Positions 11,027 through 22,341 of a stretch of DNA of 64,000 nt are shown here, in pieces. Below the pieces are notes generated by a model that ran no database searches, was not told the DNA's origin, and saw nothing but the letters and a program-made list of their open reading frames with translations. The stretch lies in NCBI GenBank assembly GCA_937944885.1, contig CALFBB010000002.1:1-64000 (forward strand), in the 5' to 3' direction. Positions within the stretch are counted from its first letter, which is position 1; every line of letters begins with the position of its first letter. The stretch comes from an uncultured cyanobacterium (GTDB lineage Bacteria; Cyanobacteriota; Cyanobacteriia; Thermostichales; Thermostichaceae). Made by a program: the position numbers and the translations under genes.

Positions 11027-13114
11027 ATGTCAGAGTTTCAACTGGTTTCTCCTTATCAACCCACCGGAGATCAACCCAAGGCCATTGCCGGGTTGGTGGA
11101 ATCGATTGCAGCAGGCCACCGTTTCCAAACCTTACTTGGAGCGACAGGCACCGGCAAAACCTTCACCATTGCCCACACCATTCAACAGGTGGGCAAACCC
11201 ACCTTGGTGATGGCCCACAACAAAACCTTGGCGGCACAGTTGTGTAACGAATTGCGAGAATTATTCCCCCACAATGCTGTGGAATACTTCATCAGCTATT
11301 ACGACTATTATCAACCCGAGGCTTACGTCCCCAGCACAGATACTTATATTGCCAAATCCTCTTCCATTAACGACGAAATTGATATGCTGCGGCACTCTGC
11401 CACCCGTTCTTTATTTGAACGGCGGGATGTAATTGTTGTCGCGTCCGTGAGTTGTATCTATGGCTTGGGTATGCCAGAAGAGTACCTGAAAGCCTCCATT
11501 CCCTTCAAGGTAGGACAAGAACTCAACCAGCGGGATCTGTTGCGAGACCTAGCCAGCATACAGTACGAGCGCAACGACTTAGAGCTGAGCCGGGGGCGCT
11601 TCCGTCTGAAGGGAGATGTGCTAGAAATTGTTCCGGCTTACGAGGATCGGGTAATTCGTATTGAATTTTTCGGAGATGAGATCGATGCCATTCGTTTACT
11701 TGATCCGGTCACTGGTGAAATCTTGAACAGCCTCAGTGCCCTCAGGCTTTATCCGGCTCGACACTTTGTCACACCGGAAGCACAGCTGGAACAGGCGTTG
11801 ATCAACATCGAGCAAGAATTGGAAGAGCAACTAGCTCTTTTTCGCAGAGAAGGCAAACTTCTAGAAGCGCAACGTCTAGAGCAACGTACCCGCTACGACT
11901 TAGAAATGCTGCGGGAAGTTGGTTACTGCAACGGCGTAGAAAATTATTCTCGACACCTGACAGGGCGTAAGCCGGGGGAGCCCCCTGCCTGTTTGGTGGA
12001 TTATTTTAAAGCCAAGGATTGGCTATTGGTGGTTGATGAATCTCATGTCACGGTGCCCCAAATTCGGGGTATGTACAACGGCGACCGGGCCCGTAAACAG
12101 GTGCTGGTGGATCACGGCTTTCGTTTGCCTAGTGCCCTAGATAATCGTCCCCTTAAGGCAGAAGAGTTTTGGGCAAAGGTGGATCAATGCATTTTTGTTT
12201 CTGCCACTCCTGGCAATTGGGAACTGCAACAAAGTGGAGCTGAGTTTGAAAGCTTGATCGAACAGGGCAAAGAAGTGTTCCTTTACCGAGCCGGTACAGG
12301 ACGAGTGGTAGAACAGGTGATTCGACCAACAGGGGTGGTGGATCCCCAGATTTATGTGCGCCCCACTGCCGGACAGGTGGATGACTTAATGGGAGAAATT
12401 TACGAACGTTTAGAACGCTCCCAACAGGGTCCTGCTGAACGGGTGATTATAACCACTCTCACCAAGCGCATGGCAGAGGATCTCACGGAATACCTACAGG
12501 AACGTGGGATCCGTGTCCGTTATTTGCATTCCGAGATCACCTCAATTGAGCGGATTGAGATTCTACAAGATTTTCGTGAAGGCGCTTTTGATGTACTGGT
12601 GGGTGTAAACCTGCTGCGGGAAGGGTTGGATTTGCCGGAGGTTTCCTTAGTGGCAATTCTGGATGCGGATAAGGAAGGGTTTTTGCGGGCAGAACGCTCT
12701 TTGATCCAGATGATTGGCCGGGCTGCCCGAAATGTGCGCGGAACTGTGATCATGTATGCTGACAACATGACCGCTAGTATGGCTCGAGCTATTGCAGAAA
12801 CAGATCGCCGTCGGGAAATTCAATTGCAATACAACCTTGAAAATAACATTACCCCCAAGCCGATCATCAAAAAAAATAGCAATGCCATCCTATCCTTCTT
12901 AGCTATCTCTCGAAAACTCAGCGATCAAGATCTGGAAAAAGTCTTTCAAGACTCAGAAGAGATCCCACTCTCGGAGATTCCGGAGTTGATCAGCCAACTG
13001 GAACTCAAGATGAAAACAGCTGCCAAAAACCTGGAATTTGAAGAAGCAGCTGAGCTGCGGGATAAGATCAAAAAGTTGCGCCAACGCCTTTTGGGTAACC
13101 ATCAAGGCACTTAA
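11027..13114 (+). CDS. uvrB: Excinuclease ABC subunit B
   Basis: UvrB is the damage-verifying helicase-like subunit of nucleotide excision repair, loaded by UvrA and then bound by UvrC. The 695-residue product has the Walker A loop [10 protein letters not shown], the beta-hairpin [18 protein letters not shown], the DEAD-type box VVDESHV, motif VI (QMIGRAARN) and a C-terminal UVR domain that contacts UvrC. The start is set at the ATG at 11027 ([17 protein letters not shown]), the family N-terminus. A GTG at 11009 would add six residues, and neither has a clear ribosome site. uvrA and uvrC are not in the window. Confidence 0.97.
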   Translation: MSEFQLVSPYQPTGDQPKAIAGLVESIAAGHRFQTLLGATGTGKTFTIAHTIQQVGKPTLVMAHNKTLAAQLCNELRELFPHNAVEYFISYYDYYQPEAYVPSTDTYIAKSSSINDEIDMLRHSATRSLFERRDVIVVASVSCIYGLGMPEEYLKASIPFKVGQELNQRDLLRDLASIQYERNDLELSRGRFRLKGDVLEIVPAYEDRVIRIEFFGDEIDAIRLLDPVTGEILNSLSALRLYPARHFVTPEAQLEQALINIEQELEEQLALFRREGKLLEAQRLEQRTRYDLEMLREVGYCNGVENYSRHLTGRKPGEPPACLVDYFKAKDWLLVVDESHVTVPQIRGMYNGDRARKQVLVDHGFRLPSALDNRPLKAEEFWAKVDQCIFVSATPGNWELQQSGAEFESLIEQGKEVFLYRAGTGRVVEQVIRPTGVVDPQIYVRPTAGQVDDLMGEIYERLERSQQGPAERVIITTLTKRMAEDLTEYLQERGIRVRYLHSEITSIERIEILQDFREGAFDVLVGVNLLREGLDLPEVSLVAILDADKEGFLRAERSLIQMIGRAARNVRGTVIMYADNMTASMARAIAETDRRREIQLQYNLENNITPKPIIKKNSNAILSFLAISRKLSDQDLEKVFQDSEEIPLSEIPELISQLELKMKTAAKNLEFEEAAELRDKIKKLRQRLLGNHQGT

Positions 13115-13192
13115 AATTTCCCTCAAACCCACGAATAGGAGGAGTTGCATGTGCCACCATGAGTTTGCAGATTAGCATCCCAGGAATTCCCA

Positions 13193-15025
13193 ATGACGGG
13201 TGGTCGTGTTAAGCCAGCCATTGCAGCACTGATCGTAGGGCTAATGGTTGCGATTAGCCTCTGGCTTATCCCTGCTGTTGCCGCTGCTGCTTTACCTCCT
13301 GTGGCCCAAGCTCTGGATTTCCGGGATCCCAACTTTCTTCTGACGGACCCCAGTCCCTCCCCCACCGAAACACCCGCTCCCGAGGCCTCTCCCTCCCTTA
13401 GAGGGATCCCTTTGACCGGGCAAGAGGGCACAGAAGTGTTGGTGGGAAATATCCCTGTGTTTCGCTTGCAGACGGCGGAATACCCTAGCGATGTGCGGGC
13501 CGATAACGTGCGGGCGGTGATCGAGCGCTTCTTGGAGGAGGGGCAGTTACCCGAGCCGGAGGTGCGGGTAGCCCAAGATCCGAATGGCCAATACATTTTG
13601 CGGCTGGGAGAAAGAGGCCGCTTTGAACGCACCCAGCGGTATCTATTCACCGTCACCTATGCTGATGCGGCTGCTGAACGACGGTTGCCTCTTAGCCAAG
13701 TAGGCCTGAATGAAGTGCGTTTGGTGGCCAACAGCTGGGCCCGGCGACTGGAGCAGGCCATTGGCGAATACCGGCAGGATCTACTGGCGCTACAACGGGC
13801 TCGGGATCCACGTGTACTGATTTTAACAATCCTGGCTGGGATCGCCACCTTGGTGGTGGGGTTCTTTCTTTGGCGGTTGTTCGACCGCAGCTTAACCCGC
13901 TTGCAGAAATTCTTAGAGCTCAAGGCTGGGGAACCTTGGCGTACCTGGATTGATATCGGTGGGGTGCTGTTGCGGGGCGCAGGGGCGCTTTTGATCGTCG
14001 GGCTATCGGTGGATCGGGGTATCAGCCTTGTGCCGGCTCTGCGGCCTTTTCAACGCTCTTTTTACCTGGGGCTGAGCCGCCTGCTGAACACAGCCTTTGG
14101 GGTGTTAACCCAGCCCCTGCCCAATTCCAGCTTATCCATTGCCAGCTTGCTGGTCTTTATCGCCCTCTCCATCTTGGTTTTTACGATTTCCCACTATATC
14201 AGTGTCGGTTTTAAGGAGCGGTTTTTGACGCGCCTAGGGCTGGACTTGGGTACCCAGGAATCCTCAGCAGCCATCTTCAAATACACCCTGACACTGCTGG
14301 GGATCCTGTTGGTTTTGCCCTTCAGTGGCCTCAACCTCAGCTCGCTGACGGTGATTGCCGGGGCAGTGGGTTTGGGGATTGGCTTTGGCTTGCAGAACCT
14401 TTCCAACAACTACATCAGCTATGTAGCTATTTTGCTGGAGCGCCCCATCCAAATCGGCGATCTGGTGGAAGTGGATGATTTGTTGGGGACAGTGGAGCGA
14501 ATCGGGCCACGGGCCACTGTCTTGCGCACACTGGATCGCATTTTTGTAATAGTGCCCAATTCTCGCTTCACAGAATCCAAGGTGGTGAACTGGAGCTACC
14601 GGGATCCCCGTTGTCGCATTCACATTCCGGTGGGAGTAGCCTATGGAACAGACACGGCCTTGGTTACAGAGGCTCTGCTCAGTGCTGCCAAAGAAAATGC
14701 CCGGGTGCTCAGTAGTCCGGCACCCCAGGTATGGTTGAAGTCCTTTGGTCCCTCTGCTCTCAATTTTGAGCTGCTGGTGTGGATCAACCGTCCGCAAGAT
14801 CAATTCGTCTTAATCAGCGAGTTAAACTTCTTGATTGAGGCAGAGTTTCGACGGCGTGGCATTCGTATCCCCTTCCCCCAGCAAGATATCCACATCCGCA
14901 GCCTGGAAGGCCTCACCTCCCTCAACCCAAATGGCGGATCCCCCCCCCTGCCAGATACCGATTCCATCCAGTCGGCCCTCAAAGAGGCGGCGCAATTACC
15001 GGCACAAAAGGGCAGCGCCTCCTGA
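13193..15025 (+). CDS. MscS-family mechanosensitive channel with periplasmic N-terminal domain
   Basis: A 610-residue small-conductance mechanosensitive channel homologue, which would release solutes on hypo-osmotic shock. Residues about 1-40 form a signal peptide or first membrane segment. A Pro/Thr-rich linker and a periplasmic domain of about 150 residues follow, then a membrane segment near residue 205-225 and further segments to about residue 400. The MscS pore helix and beta-domain are recognisable by AGAVGLGIGFGLQNL, YVAILLERPIQIGDLVEV and VPNSRFTESKVVNWSY. The longer N-terminus puts it with the larger cyanobacterial and plant-like MscS paralogues rather than the minimal E. coli MscS. 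The C-terminal 25 residues are low-complexity. Confidence 0.92.
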   Translation: MTGGRVKPAIAALIVGLMVAISLWLIPAVAAAALPPVAQALDFRDPNFLLTDPSPSPTETPAPEASPSLRGIPLTGQEGTEVLVGNIPVFRLQTAEYPSDVRADNVRAVIERFLEEGQLPEPEVRVAQDPNGQYILRLGERGRFERTQRYLFTVTYADAAAERRLPLSQVGLNEVRLVANSWARRLEQAIGEYRQDLLALQRARDPRVLILTILAGIATLVVGFFLWRLFDRSLTRLQKFLELKAGEPWRTWIDIGGVLLRGAGALLIVGLSVDRGISLVPALRPFQRSFYLGLSRLLNTAFGVLTQPLPNSSLSIASLLVFIALSILVFTISHYISVGFKERFLTRLGLDLGTQESSAAIFKYTLTLLGILLVLPFSGLNLSSLTVIAGAVGLGIGFGLQNLSNNYISYVAILLERPIQIGDLVEVDDLLGTVERIGPRATVLRTLDRIFVIVPNSRFTESKVVNWSYRDPRCRIHIPVGVAYGTDTALVTEALLSAAKENARVLSSPAPQVWLKSFGPSALNFELLVWINRPQDQFVLISELNFLIEAEFRRRGIRIPFPQQDIHIRSLEGLTSLNPNGGSPPLPDTDSIQSALKEAAQLPAQKGSAS

Positions 15026-15120
15026 GTTCTGGCATCGGGGTAGACTGGGATCCTTTCGCCCCCAATCTCATGGCAGAGAGAAGCTTAACAACCCTCCTCT
15101 CCTGTTCACGGAGGGTATCT

Positions 15121-16080
15121 CTACCCAGGGATCCCTCGATTCAAGCGATCCAACACCTGCAACTGCTGATAGAGCATCTCAATGCGGGGTAGGTGGATCC
15201 CGGCCTGTTGGGCATAGCGCAGGGGATTGGCAAAAATCACCTGCAGCTCCAGGGGGCGCTTGCGTTCGTAATCAATCTTCATGCTAGTCCGGTAAGGTGC
15301 CATCTTTTGGGTGTTGTCCAACATCTGTTCAATCAGCGAATCAGGAATCAAGCGCTGACAGGCGGCGGCTCCCTCCACCACCTCTCTCATCAAGGTTTTG
15401 GCTAAAGTACAGGTCTCCGGATCCCGGATCATCTGCTGGGTGTCGGCATTGAACACCACCGATAGGCCATTGAAGGGAATGTTCCAAACCAACTTCTGCC
15501 AGCGGGCCATCATCAGATCAGGTGAGAGGGATGTCGGTATCCCGGCCCGTTGAAAATCCGCTTGTAGCTGTTCTAGCTGAGGTGGGATCCCTTGGGCAGC
15601 ATAGTCAGGGCCGTACTGGGCCAGCAGGATGGAGCCATAGTCGAGGTGGTGAATATGACCGGGGCCAACCTTATTGGAGCTGATGAAACACAAGCCCCCC
15701 ATCACCCGCTCTGGGCTAACATACTCAGCAATTTCAGGCTCCACTCCCAGACCATTTTGGAGCAGAACCACCACCCCATCCTTAGCCAACACCGGTGGGA
15801 TCAGCCGTGGCAAAAGAGCATTCTGGGTTCCTTTCAAAGCAACCATCACCACTTCACAAGGGGGCATCTCCTCCACCGCTGCATAGGCATTGACCTGCGG
15901 CAGATGAAAATCCCCCCAGCAGGACTGCACCCGCAACCCCTGTTGGCGAACATGCTCGTAATCACTGTGGAGCAAGAAATGGACCTCAAAGCCGGCCTGT
16001 TGCAGCTTCGCCCCGTAAAACCCCCCCAAAGCACCTGTACCCAAGACAGCATAACGACGGGTTTCCGGCAGCAAGAACAT
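15121..16080 (-). CDS. panE: 2-dehydropantoate 2-reductase (ketopantoate reductase)
   Basis: This enzyme reduces ketopantoate to pantoate with NADPH for pantothenate and CoA synthesis. The 319-residue protein has the Rossmann loop VLGTGALGGFYGAKL near the N-terminus, VALKGTQ and LLQNGLG in the middle, and the catalytic Lys in MMARWQKLVWNIPFN. Its length is normal. The ApbA/PanE family includes reductases for other 2-oxoacids, so substrate assignment is by family. It lies 58 bp from pyrR on the same strand. Confidence 0.9.
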   Translation of the reverse strand: MFLLPETRRYAVLGTGALGGFYGAKLQQAGFEVHFLLHSDYEHVRQQGLRVQSCWGDFHLPQVNAYAAVEEMPPCEVVMVALKGTQNALLPRLIPPVLAKDGVVVLLQNGLGVEPEIAEYVSPERVMGGLCFISSNKVGPGHIHHLDYGSILLAQYGPDYAAQGIPPQLEQLQADFQRAGIPTSLSPDLMMARWQKLVWNIPFNGLSVVFNADTQQMIRDPETCTLAKTLMREVVEGAAACQRLIPDSLIEQMLDNTQKMAPYRTSMKIDYERKRPLELQVIFANPLRYAQQAGIHLPRIEMLYQQLQVLDRLNRGIPG

Positions 16081-16138
16081 GGTGAAGCACAGTTAACAGG
16101 TCATCCCCAAAATACCCCACCCCGGAGCCTGATTTTGC

Positions 16139-16681
16139 CTAGCCAGCGGGATCTAAAGCACAGAGCAACACTCGTTCTTCTCCATCCGTTTCCAGCAGAT
16201 GTACCCGCACAATTTGCTCCGGCTGTGTTGGCAATTGCCGGCCACAGTAGTCCGGTTGAATGGGAAACTGCCGATGCCCACGGTCGATCAGTACCGCCAG
16301 TCGTACCCGTTCCGGTCGTCCGAAATGGTTGAGGGCCTCCAAAGCTGCCCGAATCGTCCGTCCGCGAAAAATAACATCATCCACCAGCACCACCTCTTTG
16401 CCGGTCAGATCCCGCGGCATCTCACTCCGGTCTGGAGTGCGCAGGCCGCCACGGCCCAAATCATCCCGAAAGAAGGTAATGTCCAATTCCCCCACCTGGG
16501 GTGAGGTCCCAAAGCGAGCGGCCATCTGCTCCCGCAACCGATAAGCCAAGGGAACCCCACGGGTGCGAATTCCAATTAAAGCCAACCGTTCCAAGTCAGG
16601 GTGATCCACCCCAATCTCACCGGCTAGCCGTTCGATTAACTGCCCCAATTGTTCTGCATCAAGGATCTCAACGGTGGACAT
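16139..16681 (-). CDS. pyrR: Bifunctional pyr operon regulator / uracil phosphoribosyltransferase
   Basis: The 180-residue protein belongs to the PyrR type of phosphoribosyltransferase. The PRPP loop is [18 protein letters not shown], preceded by [11 protein letters not shown], and [17 protein letters not shown] is the typical later block. PyrR converts uracil and PRPP to UMP, and in Bacillus it binds pyr mRNA to cause attenuation. No pyr biosynthetic gene lies beside it here, so only the enzyme role is supported by context. It is upstream of panE on the same strand and divergent from the lumenal pentapeptide gene. Confidence 0.93.
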   Translation of the reverse strand: MSTVEILDAEQLGQLIERLAGEIGVDHPDLERLALIGIRTRGVPLAYRLREQMAARFGTSPQVGELDITFFRDDLGRGGLRTPDRSEMPRDLTGKEVVLVDDVIFRGRTIRAALEALNHFGRPERVRLAVLIDRGHRQFPIQPDYCGRQLPTQPEQIVRVHLLETDGEERVLLCALDPAG

Positions 16682-16801
16682 GGATCCCTATCCCCTCCTC
16701 ACCGGATTCAGTCGGCAAAAGGTTAAGATAGCCCAACCAGCAGACGGGATCCCCATCCGTTAGGATAAGAATAATTCCCACATTGATTCGGTTAGGGATC
16801 C

Positions 16802-17344
16802 ATGATATCTGCTCTCCTGCCCGCTTCTTTTCTTAAGTCTCTCAAGAGAGGGGCTGTGTGGGCCCATTTGACCTGGGGTATCTTGATTTTTCTACTGATG
16901 ATTGCCCTGTGGATGACCTTGTTGGGATCCCCGGCCCAAGCCGAAGACTACACCAAACGCGATCTGCAGGGGATGAGCTTTGCCGGGCAAGACCTGACCG
17001 GCGCCAAATTTCTCAAAGCCAATCTACGCCAAAGCGATCTCAACCACGTCAAAGCGGTGGGGGTGAATTTATTTGGAGCCAACTTGAGCAAAGCCAACCT
17101 GCAGGGAGCAGATCTGCGCGGCGCCACTTTGGATATGGCCAACTTACAGGGGGCAGATTTGCGAGAAGCCCAGCTGCAAGACAGCATGATGTGGCTAGCG
17201 CGGGTGGATGGAGCCCAAATCGAAGGGGCCGACTTTACCAATGCACTGATCCGTCAGGATGCTCTCTCCATCCTCTGCGAACGGGCGGCAGGCGTTAACC
17301 CCGTAACGGGTAGAGCCACCCGCGATACCCTTGAATGTGAGTAA
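16802..17344 (+). CDS. Exported pentapeptide-repeat protein, probably lumenal or periplasmic
   Basis: A 180-residue protein with an N-terminal hydrophobic segment (about residues 18-45) ending in SPAQAED, a good signal-peptidase site. About 15 pentapeptide units follow (for example LTGAK, LFGAN, LQGAD and LRGAT). The C-terminus has two cysteines (ILCERAAG and DTLECE) that could form a disulfide, as in lumenal pentapeptide proteins of plant thylakoids such as TL15/TL17. It is most likely in the thylakoid lumen or periplasm. Function unknown. Confidence 0.88.
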   Translation: MISALLPASFLKSLKRGAVWAHLTWGILIFLLMIALWMTLLGSPAQAEDYTKRDLQGMSFAGQDLTGAKFLKANLRQSDLNHVKAVGVNLFGANLSKANLQGADLRGATLDMANLQGADLREAQLQDSMMWLARVDGAQIEGADFTNALIRQDALSILCERAAGVNPVTGRATRDTLECE

Positions 17345-17493
17345 TCCCCTACCTAAACCAGTCCCAAAAATAGGGATCCCCTAGAGGGATCCCGGTCAGG
17401 CCAGAGACCTTGTCAATCTCTCTTTAAGTTAAGCAAAGCCGATCCCAGGAATCAGTCGAGACCAATACAACAAGATCAATACAACAAAATCAA

Positions 17494-18231
17494 TCAAGAG
17501 CTAGGGGCCGCTGCCTCAGAGCGATCCACCCGGCGTTGAAACTGGCTTTTCAAGGAGTTCCAGGTCAGACGAGCCATGGACAACAGCCAGTTTCCTTCCA
17601 ATTCCCTAAACAAGTCCATGTTCATCTTAAAAGCATAGTTAGCCTCCGCCACGATGCGGTCAATAGTGACTTGATCCAAATCCAAAGCATCCATCTGGGC
17701 CCGGTAACGTTGCTTGAACTTCCCTTCATGGGGGATCTGCTCAAAGTCGTAAAAAGCCGTCCCTTCTCCTTCCGGTAAGCCCATGGCCCGTCGGGCAATC
17801 TTCTTGAGAATTTGACCACCGGAAAGATCACCAATGTAGCGGGTGTAAGCATGGGCCACCAGCAACACAGGGTCCTTTTGGGCAACCTCTCGAATCCGAT
17901 CCACATACACCTGGCAAGCAGGCGAAGGCTGCACCATTGCCCGCCAATCAGGGCCAAGAAAATAGGTCAAATCTCGCTCAATACTGGACTTGCGCCACAG
18001 CTCCGGGTAGTAAAGCTTACCCACCACCGGGTGCTGCCGTAGCTGTGTAAAGCTCTCCTCCAAAGCACCGTAAACAAAATAAAAATTGCCCACATAACGG
18101 CTGTAGGCGCGCTTATCCACCACCCCTTTCAGGAAGCACTTAATAAACCCAACATTCTCCGCCATTGTGTGGGATTGCTTCGTCCCTTCCCGCAGTTGTA
18201 CTGACAAACGGGTATCCAAGCTCTGACTCAC
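17494..18231 (-). CDS. ho1: Heme oxygenase (biliverdin-forming)
   Basis: Ferredoxin-dependent heme oxygenase opens heme to biliverdin IX-alpha, CO and iron. Biliverdin is the precursor of phycocyanobilin for phycobilisomes. The 245-residue protein has the proximal His in LREGTKQSHTMAENVGF, the distal helix GDLSGGQILKKIARRA and the YTRYIGDLSGG block. Length and blocks match cyanobacterial HO1. The last 15 residues are Ala/Ser-rich and variable. It is transcribed away from rpoB across a 540-bp spacer. Confidence 0.96.
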   Translation of the reverse strand: MSQSLDTRLSVQLREGTKQSHTMAENVGFIKCFLKGVVDKRAYSRYVGNFYFVYGALEESFTQLRQHPVVGKLYYPELWRKSSIERDLTYFLGPDWRAMVQPSPACQVYVDRIREVAQKDPVLLVAHAYTRYIGDLSGGQILKKIARRAMGLPEGEGTAFYDFEQIPHEGKFKQRYRAQMDALDLDQVTIDRIVAEANYAFKMNMDLFRELEGNWLLSMARLTWNSLKSQFQRRVDRSEAAAPSS

Positions 18232-18774
18232 AAAACCCTCCTAGCAAGTTAGACAAACAACCCAAAAAACACTGCTGCTTCTACCCATCCGCAACGGTTC
18301 CTCCGCCTGAGACACTGTGTGAAAACCAGCCTCTGCTCCCTTCTCGAGCAGCCTACACGTCGCCAGTGTGGGCCATATCGACACCCCACACGCAAAAGCA
18401 ACAAGGTCAAAACCACAGGCTACTCTACCGACAAGCTCAGACTGCGGCCCAACCTGCCAGGCAGCCATTCACCCCGGAGCCCTTGAACCTCTCCACAGCA
18501 ACCCAAGAGCAACCAGAGGAATCCAGGACAAAGTCAGCAGATGGTTAATGATTAGAATAGTTCGCCTGAGTGTGAATGGATATTAACAATCCTTAAGGCC
18601 TCAGAGAAAAAGGAGCGCTCTGGTGCAAGGGCAGAGGGCAAGTCAGTTCTGCCCCCATACCGGCGGCAAGAGTAGCGGAGCCGGGCTCTGATTCCGTAAC
18701 GTTCGTTGACGATCTTTGGAGAAGGTCTCTATAATTAAAGACCTGACTGCAGCGCGATCCCTCCTAAGCAACGC
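18232..18774. other. Spacer between heme oxygenase and rpoB
   Basis: This 543-bp divergent spacer holds no credible gene. A plus-strand frame overlapping the ho1 start has no family features and runs through a Pro/Ser/Gln-rich translation. The right end contains the rpoB promoter described separately. Confidence 0.45.
18706..18735 (+). promoter_or_regulatory. Near-consensus sigma70 promoter of the rpoB operon
   Basis: TTGACG at 18706-18711 and TATAAT at 18730-18735 are 18 bp apart, a strong housekeeping-type promoter. Transcription would start near 18742, which leaves a leader of about 33 nt before the rpoB ATG. No strong ribosome site precedes that ATG. Confidence 0.72.
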
Positions 18775-21700
18775 ATGACACAATTAGCGCAACTTCCTTC
18801 CGCTCCTACCTTTCCTGATCTGGTAGAGATTCAGCGGGAGAGTTTTTTATGGTTTTTGAGAGAAGGGTTTGAAGAGGAGCTCCTCAGCTTTTCCCCTATT
18901 GTTGACTATACCGGCAAACTGGAACTACACTTCCTACCGGATTTTCGCTTGGGGGACACCTCCAAAGGCTACAAGATCAACCAGCCCCGCTACGACCCTG
19001 ATGAAGCCAAGCGCCGCGATGCCACGTATCAGGCGCAGCTGCGTGTGCCCACCCGTTTGATCAACAAAGAGACGGGTGAAATCAAGGACATGGACGTCTT
19101 CATCGGCGAACTACCCTTGATGACAGATCGGGGTACCTTCATCATCAACGGCGCCGAGCGGGTAATTGTTAATCAGATCGTCCGTAGCCCTGGTGTCTAC
19201 TACAAGTCTGATTTGGACAAAAATGGTCGGCGCACCTACAGTGCCAGCCTTATCCCCAACCGAGGTGCTTGGCTGAAGTTCGAGACCGACAAAAACGGCT
19301 TGGTTTGGGTTCGCATTGACAAAACCCGTAAGCTCTCGGCGGCTGTCCTGCTCAAAGCCCTTGGCCTGAGTGATTCCGAGATCTACGATGGCCTGCGCCA
19401 CCCCGAATTTTTCCAAAAGACCATGGAAAAAGAGGGGCACTACAGCGAAGAAGAAGCTCTGATGGAGCTCTATCGCAAGCTGCGGCCCGGTGAACCGCCC
19501 ACCGTCTCTGGGGGTCAGCAACTGCTGGAGTCCCGCTTCTTTGACCCCAAACGCTACGATCTCGGGCGAGTCGGTCGCTACAAGCTGAACAAAAAGCTGA
19601 ATTTAGCGGTGCCGGAAAATGTACGGGTGCTCACCATCCCCGACATTCTGGCGGTTATCGACTATCTGATTAACTTGGAGTACGACATCGGCCACGTAGA
19701 TGACATCGACCACTTGGGTAACCGCCGTGTGCGCTCGGTGGGTGAGCTGCTGCAAAACCAAGTGCGGGTAGGTCTCAACCGTCTGGAGCGAATTATTCGG
19801 GAGCGGATGACGGTATCCGAGTCGGAAAATCTCACGCCGGCTTCCTTGGTCAATCCCAAGCCTTTGGTGGCGGCAATCAAGGAGTTTTTTGGCTCCAGCC
19901 AGCTTTCCCAGTTCATGGATCAAACCAATCCTCTGGCGGAGCTGACCCATAAACGGCGGCTCTCGGCGCTTGGCCCTGGCGGTTTGAGTCGGGAACGGGC
20001 CGGTTTTGCGGTGCGGGATATTCACCCCAGCCACTACGGTCGCATTTGTCCGATTGAAACTCCAGAAGGTCCCAATGCTGGGTTGATCGGATCCCTGGCC
20101 ACCCATGCCCGTGTCAACCGCTACGGCTTTGTGGAAAGCCCCTACTACCGCGTCGAGAATGGCTTGGTGCGCAAGGACTTGGGCATGGTCTACCTCACCG
20201 CCGATGAGGAAGATGAATATCGGGTGGCTCCAGGGGATGTTCCTGTAGATGCGGAGGGACGTATTCTCGGTGAATTAGTCCCCGTGCGCTATCGCCAGGA
20301 GTTCGCCACAGCCCATCCGACCGAAGTGCATTACGTGCAAGTGGCACCGGTACAGGTGATCTCGGTGGCGACTTCCTTGATCCCCTTCTTGGAACACGAC
20401 GATGCCAACCGGGCCCTCATGGGAGCCAACATGCAGCGGCAAGCGGTGCCTTTACTCAAGCCGGATCGGCCCTACGTGGGTACCGGCTTAGAGGCCCAAG
20501 CAGCCCGAGATTCCGGCATGGTGGTGGTGTCCCGCACCAATGGTGTGGTGGTGGATGTTTGTGCCGACCAGGTGGTGGTTCGCCCTGAGGATGGTGGGGA
20601 TCCGATTGTTTACCGTTTACAGAAGTACCAGCGCTCCAACCAAGATACCTGTTTGAATCAGCGTCCTTTGGTTAAAACCGGGGAGCGTGTGGTGGCTGGT
20701 CAGGTTCTGGCAGATGGCCCTGCCACTGAAGGGGGTGAGCTGGCGCTGGGGCAAAATGTCCTAGTGGCCTACATGCCCTGGGAGGGTTACAACTACGAAG
20801 ATGCCATCCTGATCAGCGAGCGATTGGTGTACGACGATGTCTTTACCTCCGTACACATCGAGAAGCACGAGATCGAAGCCCGGCAAACCAAGCTAGGCCC
20901 AGAGGAGATCACCCGTGAAATCCCCAACGTTGGGGAAGATGCCCTGCGCAACTTGGATGAAAACGGGATTGTGCGCATCGGGGCCTGGGTGGAATCTGGG
21001 GACATTCTGGTGGGTAAGGTGACCCCGAAAGGGGAATCGGATCAACCGCCGGAAGAGCGTCTGCTGCGGGCCATCTTCGGGGAAAAAGCCCGTGATGTGC
21101 GGGACAACTCTCTGCGGGTGCCCAACGGGGAACGGGGGCGGGTGGTGGATGTGCGTATCTTTACCCGTGAACAGGGGGATGAGCTGCCGCCCGGTGCCAA
21201 CATGGTGGTACGGGTGTATATTGCCCTAAAGCGCAAGATTCAGGTGGGAGACAAGATTGCCGGTCGTCACGGCAACAAAGGTATTATCTCCCGTATCCTG
21301 CCTTGTGAGGATATGCCCTACTTACCGGATGGCACGCCAGTGGATGTGGTGCTCAATCCCTTGGGGGTGCCCTCCCGCATGAATGTGGGTCAGGTATTTG
21401 AATGTCTGCTCGGCTGGGCAGCAGAGCACTTAGGGGTGCGCTTTAAGTTGATGCCCTTCGATGAGATGCATGGCCTGGAAGCCTCGCGCCTGACTGTAGA
21501 AGCCAAGCTCATGGAGGCGCGGGAAAAAACCGGTCGGGATTGGATTTTTAACCCAGAAGGTAAGCACCGCGGCAAGGTGCAGGTGTTCGATGGCCGTACG
21601 GGTGAACCTTTCGATCAGCCGGTCACAGTGGGTCGTGCCTACATGTTGAAGTTGGTGCACTTGGTGGATGACAAGATTCACGCCCGCTCCACCGGTCCCT

Positions 21701-22170
21701 ACTCTTTGGTGACGCAGCAGCCCTTGGGAGGCAAAGCGCAGCAGGGTGGACAGCGCTTTGGGGAAATGGAAGTGTGGGCTTTGGAGGCTTTTGGGGCCGC
21801 CTACATCCTGCAGGAGTTGCTCACGGTTAAGTCCGATGACATGGTCGGTCGCAACGAGGCGTTGAACGCGATTGTCAAGGGCAAACCGATCCCCCGCCCC
21901 GGTACGCCGGAATCCTTCAAGGTGTTGGTGCGGGAATTGCAGTCCCTCTGCCTAGATGTGTCGGTGCACAAGGTTGAGGTGGACAGCGATGGGCAAACCC
22001 GCGATGTGGAGGTAGATCTCATGGCGGATGCATCCAGTCGCCATACCCCATCGCGGCCTACCTATGAATCCGTCACATCAGAGGATCTCTCCTCCACGCC
22101 GGGGGCCTATGCCTTTGCCAGTCGCAGCCATGCAGAGGACGAAGATGGAGAGGATGAAGACGACTTCTAA
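18775..22170 (+). CDS. rpoB: RNA polymerase beta subunit
   Basis: RpoB, 1131 residues, forms half of the polymerase active-site cleft. Typical blocks are seen in order: [18 protein letters not shown] at the N-terminus, [15 protein letters not shown], the rifampicin region around [35 protein letters not shown], and [19 protein letters not shown]. The rifampicin cluster looks wild type ([19 protein letters not shown]). The C-terminus ends in an acidic tail ([10 protein letters not shown]). It is the first gene of rpoB-rpoC1-rpoC2 and is preceded by a near-consensus promoter. The length is typical of the shorter cyanobacterial beta subunits. Confidence 0.98.
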   Translation: MTQLAQLPSAPTFPDLVEIQRESFLWFLREGFEEELLSFSPIVDYTGKLELHFLPDFRLGDTSKGYKINQPRYDPDEAKRRDATYQAQLRVPTRLINKETGEIKDMDVFIGELPLMTDRGTFIINGAERVIVNQIVRSPGVYYKSDLDKNGRRTYSASLIPNRGAWLKFETDKNGLVWVRIDKTRKLSAAVLLKALGLSDSEIYDGLRHPEFFQKTMEKEGHYSEEEALMELYRKLRPGEPPTVSGGQQLLESRFFDPKRYDLGRVGRYKLNKKLNLAVPENVRVLTIPDILAVIDYLINLEYDIGHVDDIDHLGNRRVRSVGELLQNQVRVGLNRLERIIRERMTVSESENLTPASLVNPKPLVAAIKEFFGSSQLSQFMDQTNPLAELTHKRRLSALGPGGLSRERAGFAVRDIHPSHYGRICPIETPEGPNAGLIGSLATHARVNRYGFVESPYYRVENGLVRKDLGMVYLTADEEDEYRVAPGDVPVDAEGRILGELVPVRYRQEFATAHPTEVHYVQVAPVQVISVATSLIPFLEHDDANRALMGANMQRQAVPLLKPDRPYVGTGLEAQAARDSGMVVVSRTNGVVVDVCADQVVVRPEDGGDPIVYRLQKYQRSNQDTCLNQRPLVKTGERVVAGQVLADGPATEGGELALGQNVLVAYMPWEGYNYEDAILISERLVYDDVFTSVHIEKHEIEARQTKLGPEEITREIPNVGEDALRNLDENGIVRIGAWVESGDILVGKVTPKGESDQPPEERLLRAIFGEKARDVRDNSLRVPNGERGRVVDVRIFTREQGDELPPGANMVVRVYIALKRKIQVGDKIAGRHGNKGIISRILPCEDMPYLPDGTPVDVVLNPLGVPSRMNVGQVFECLLGWAAEHLGVRFKLMPFDEMHGLEASRLTVEAKLMEAREKTGRDWIFNPEGKHRGKVQVFDGRTGEPFDQPVTVGRAYMLKLVHLVDDKIHARSTGPYSLVTQQPLGGKAQQGGQRFGEMEVWALEAFGAAYILQELLTVKSDDMVGRNEALNAIVKGKPIPRPGTPESFKVLVRELQSLCLDVSVHKVEVDSDGQTRDVEVDLMADASSRHTPSRPTYESVTSEDLSSTPGAYAFASRSHAEDEDGEDEDDF

Positions 22171-22341
22171 GCTTCTAAATTCCAGGCTTCTACTTTTGGA
22201 TCACATCATTTTGAACCCCAGGTAATCATCCAGTAACTATCCCAAAGAGCCGGTTGGGATCCCGGCCAGGGGTGGTATTGGTCATCCCTAAAGTCCATCG
22301 GATTCAGTAAAAGGGCAGCAGCAAGTTAGGAGCAAACCGCC

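Noticed and set aside
18165-18548. 127-codon plus-strand frame upstream of rpoB
   Set aside because: It overlaps the ho1 start on the opposite strand, reads as low-complexity Pro/Ser/Gln sequence and has no domain.
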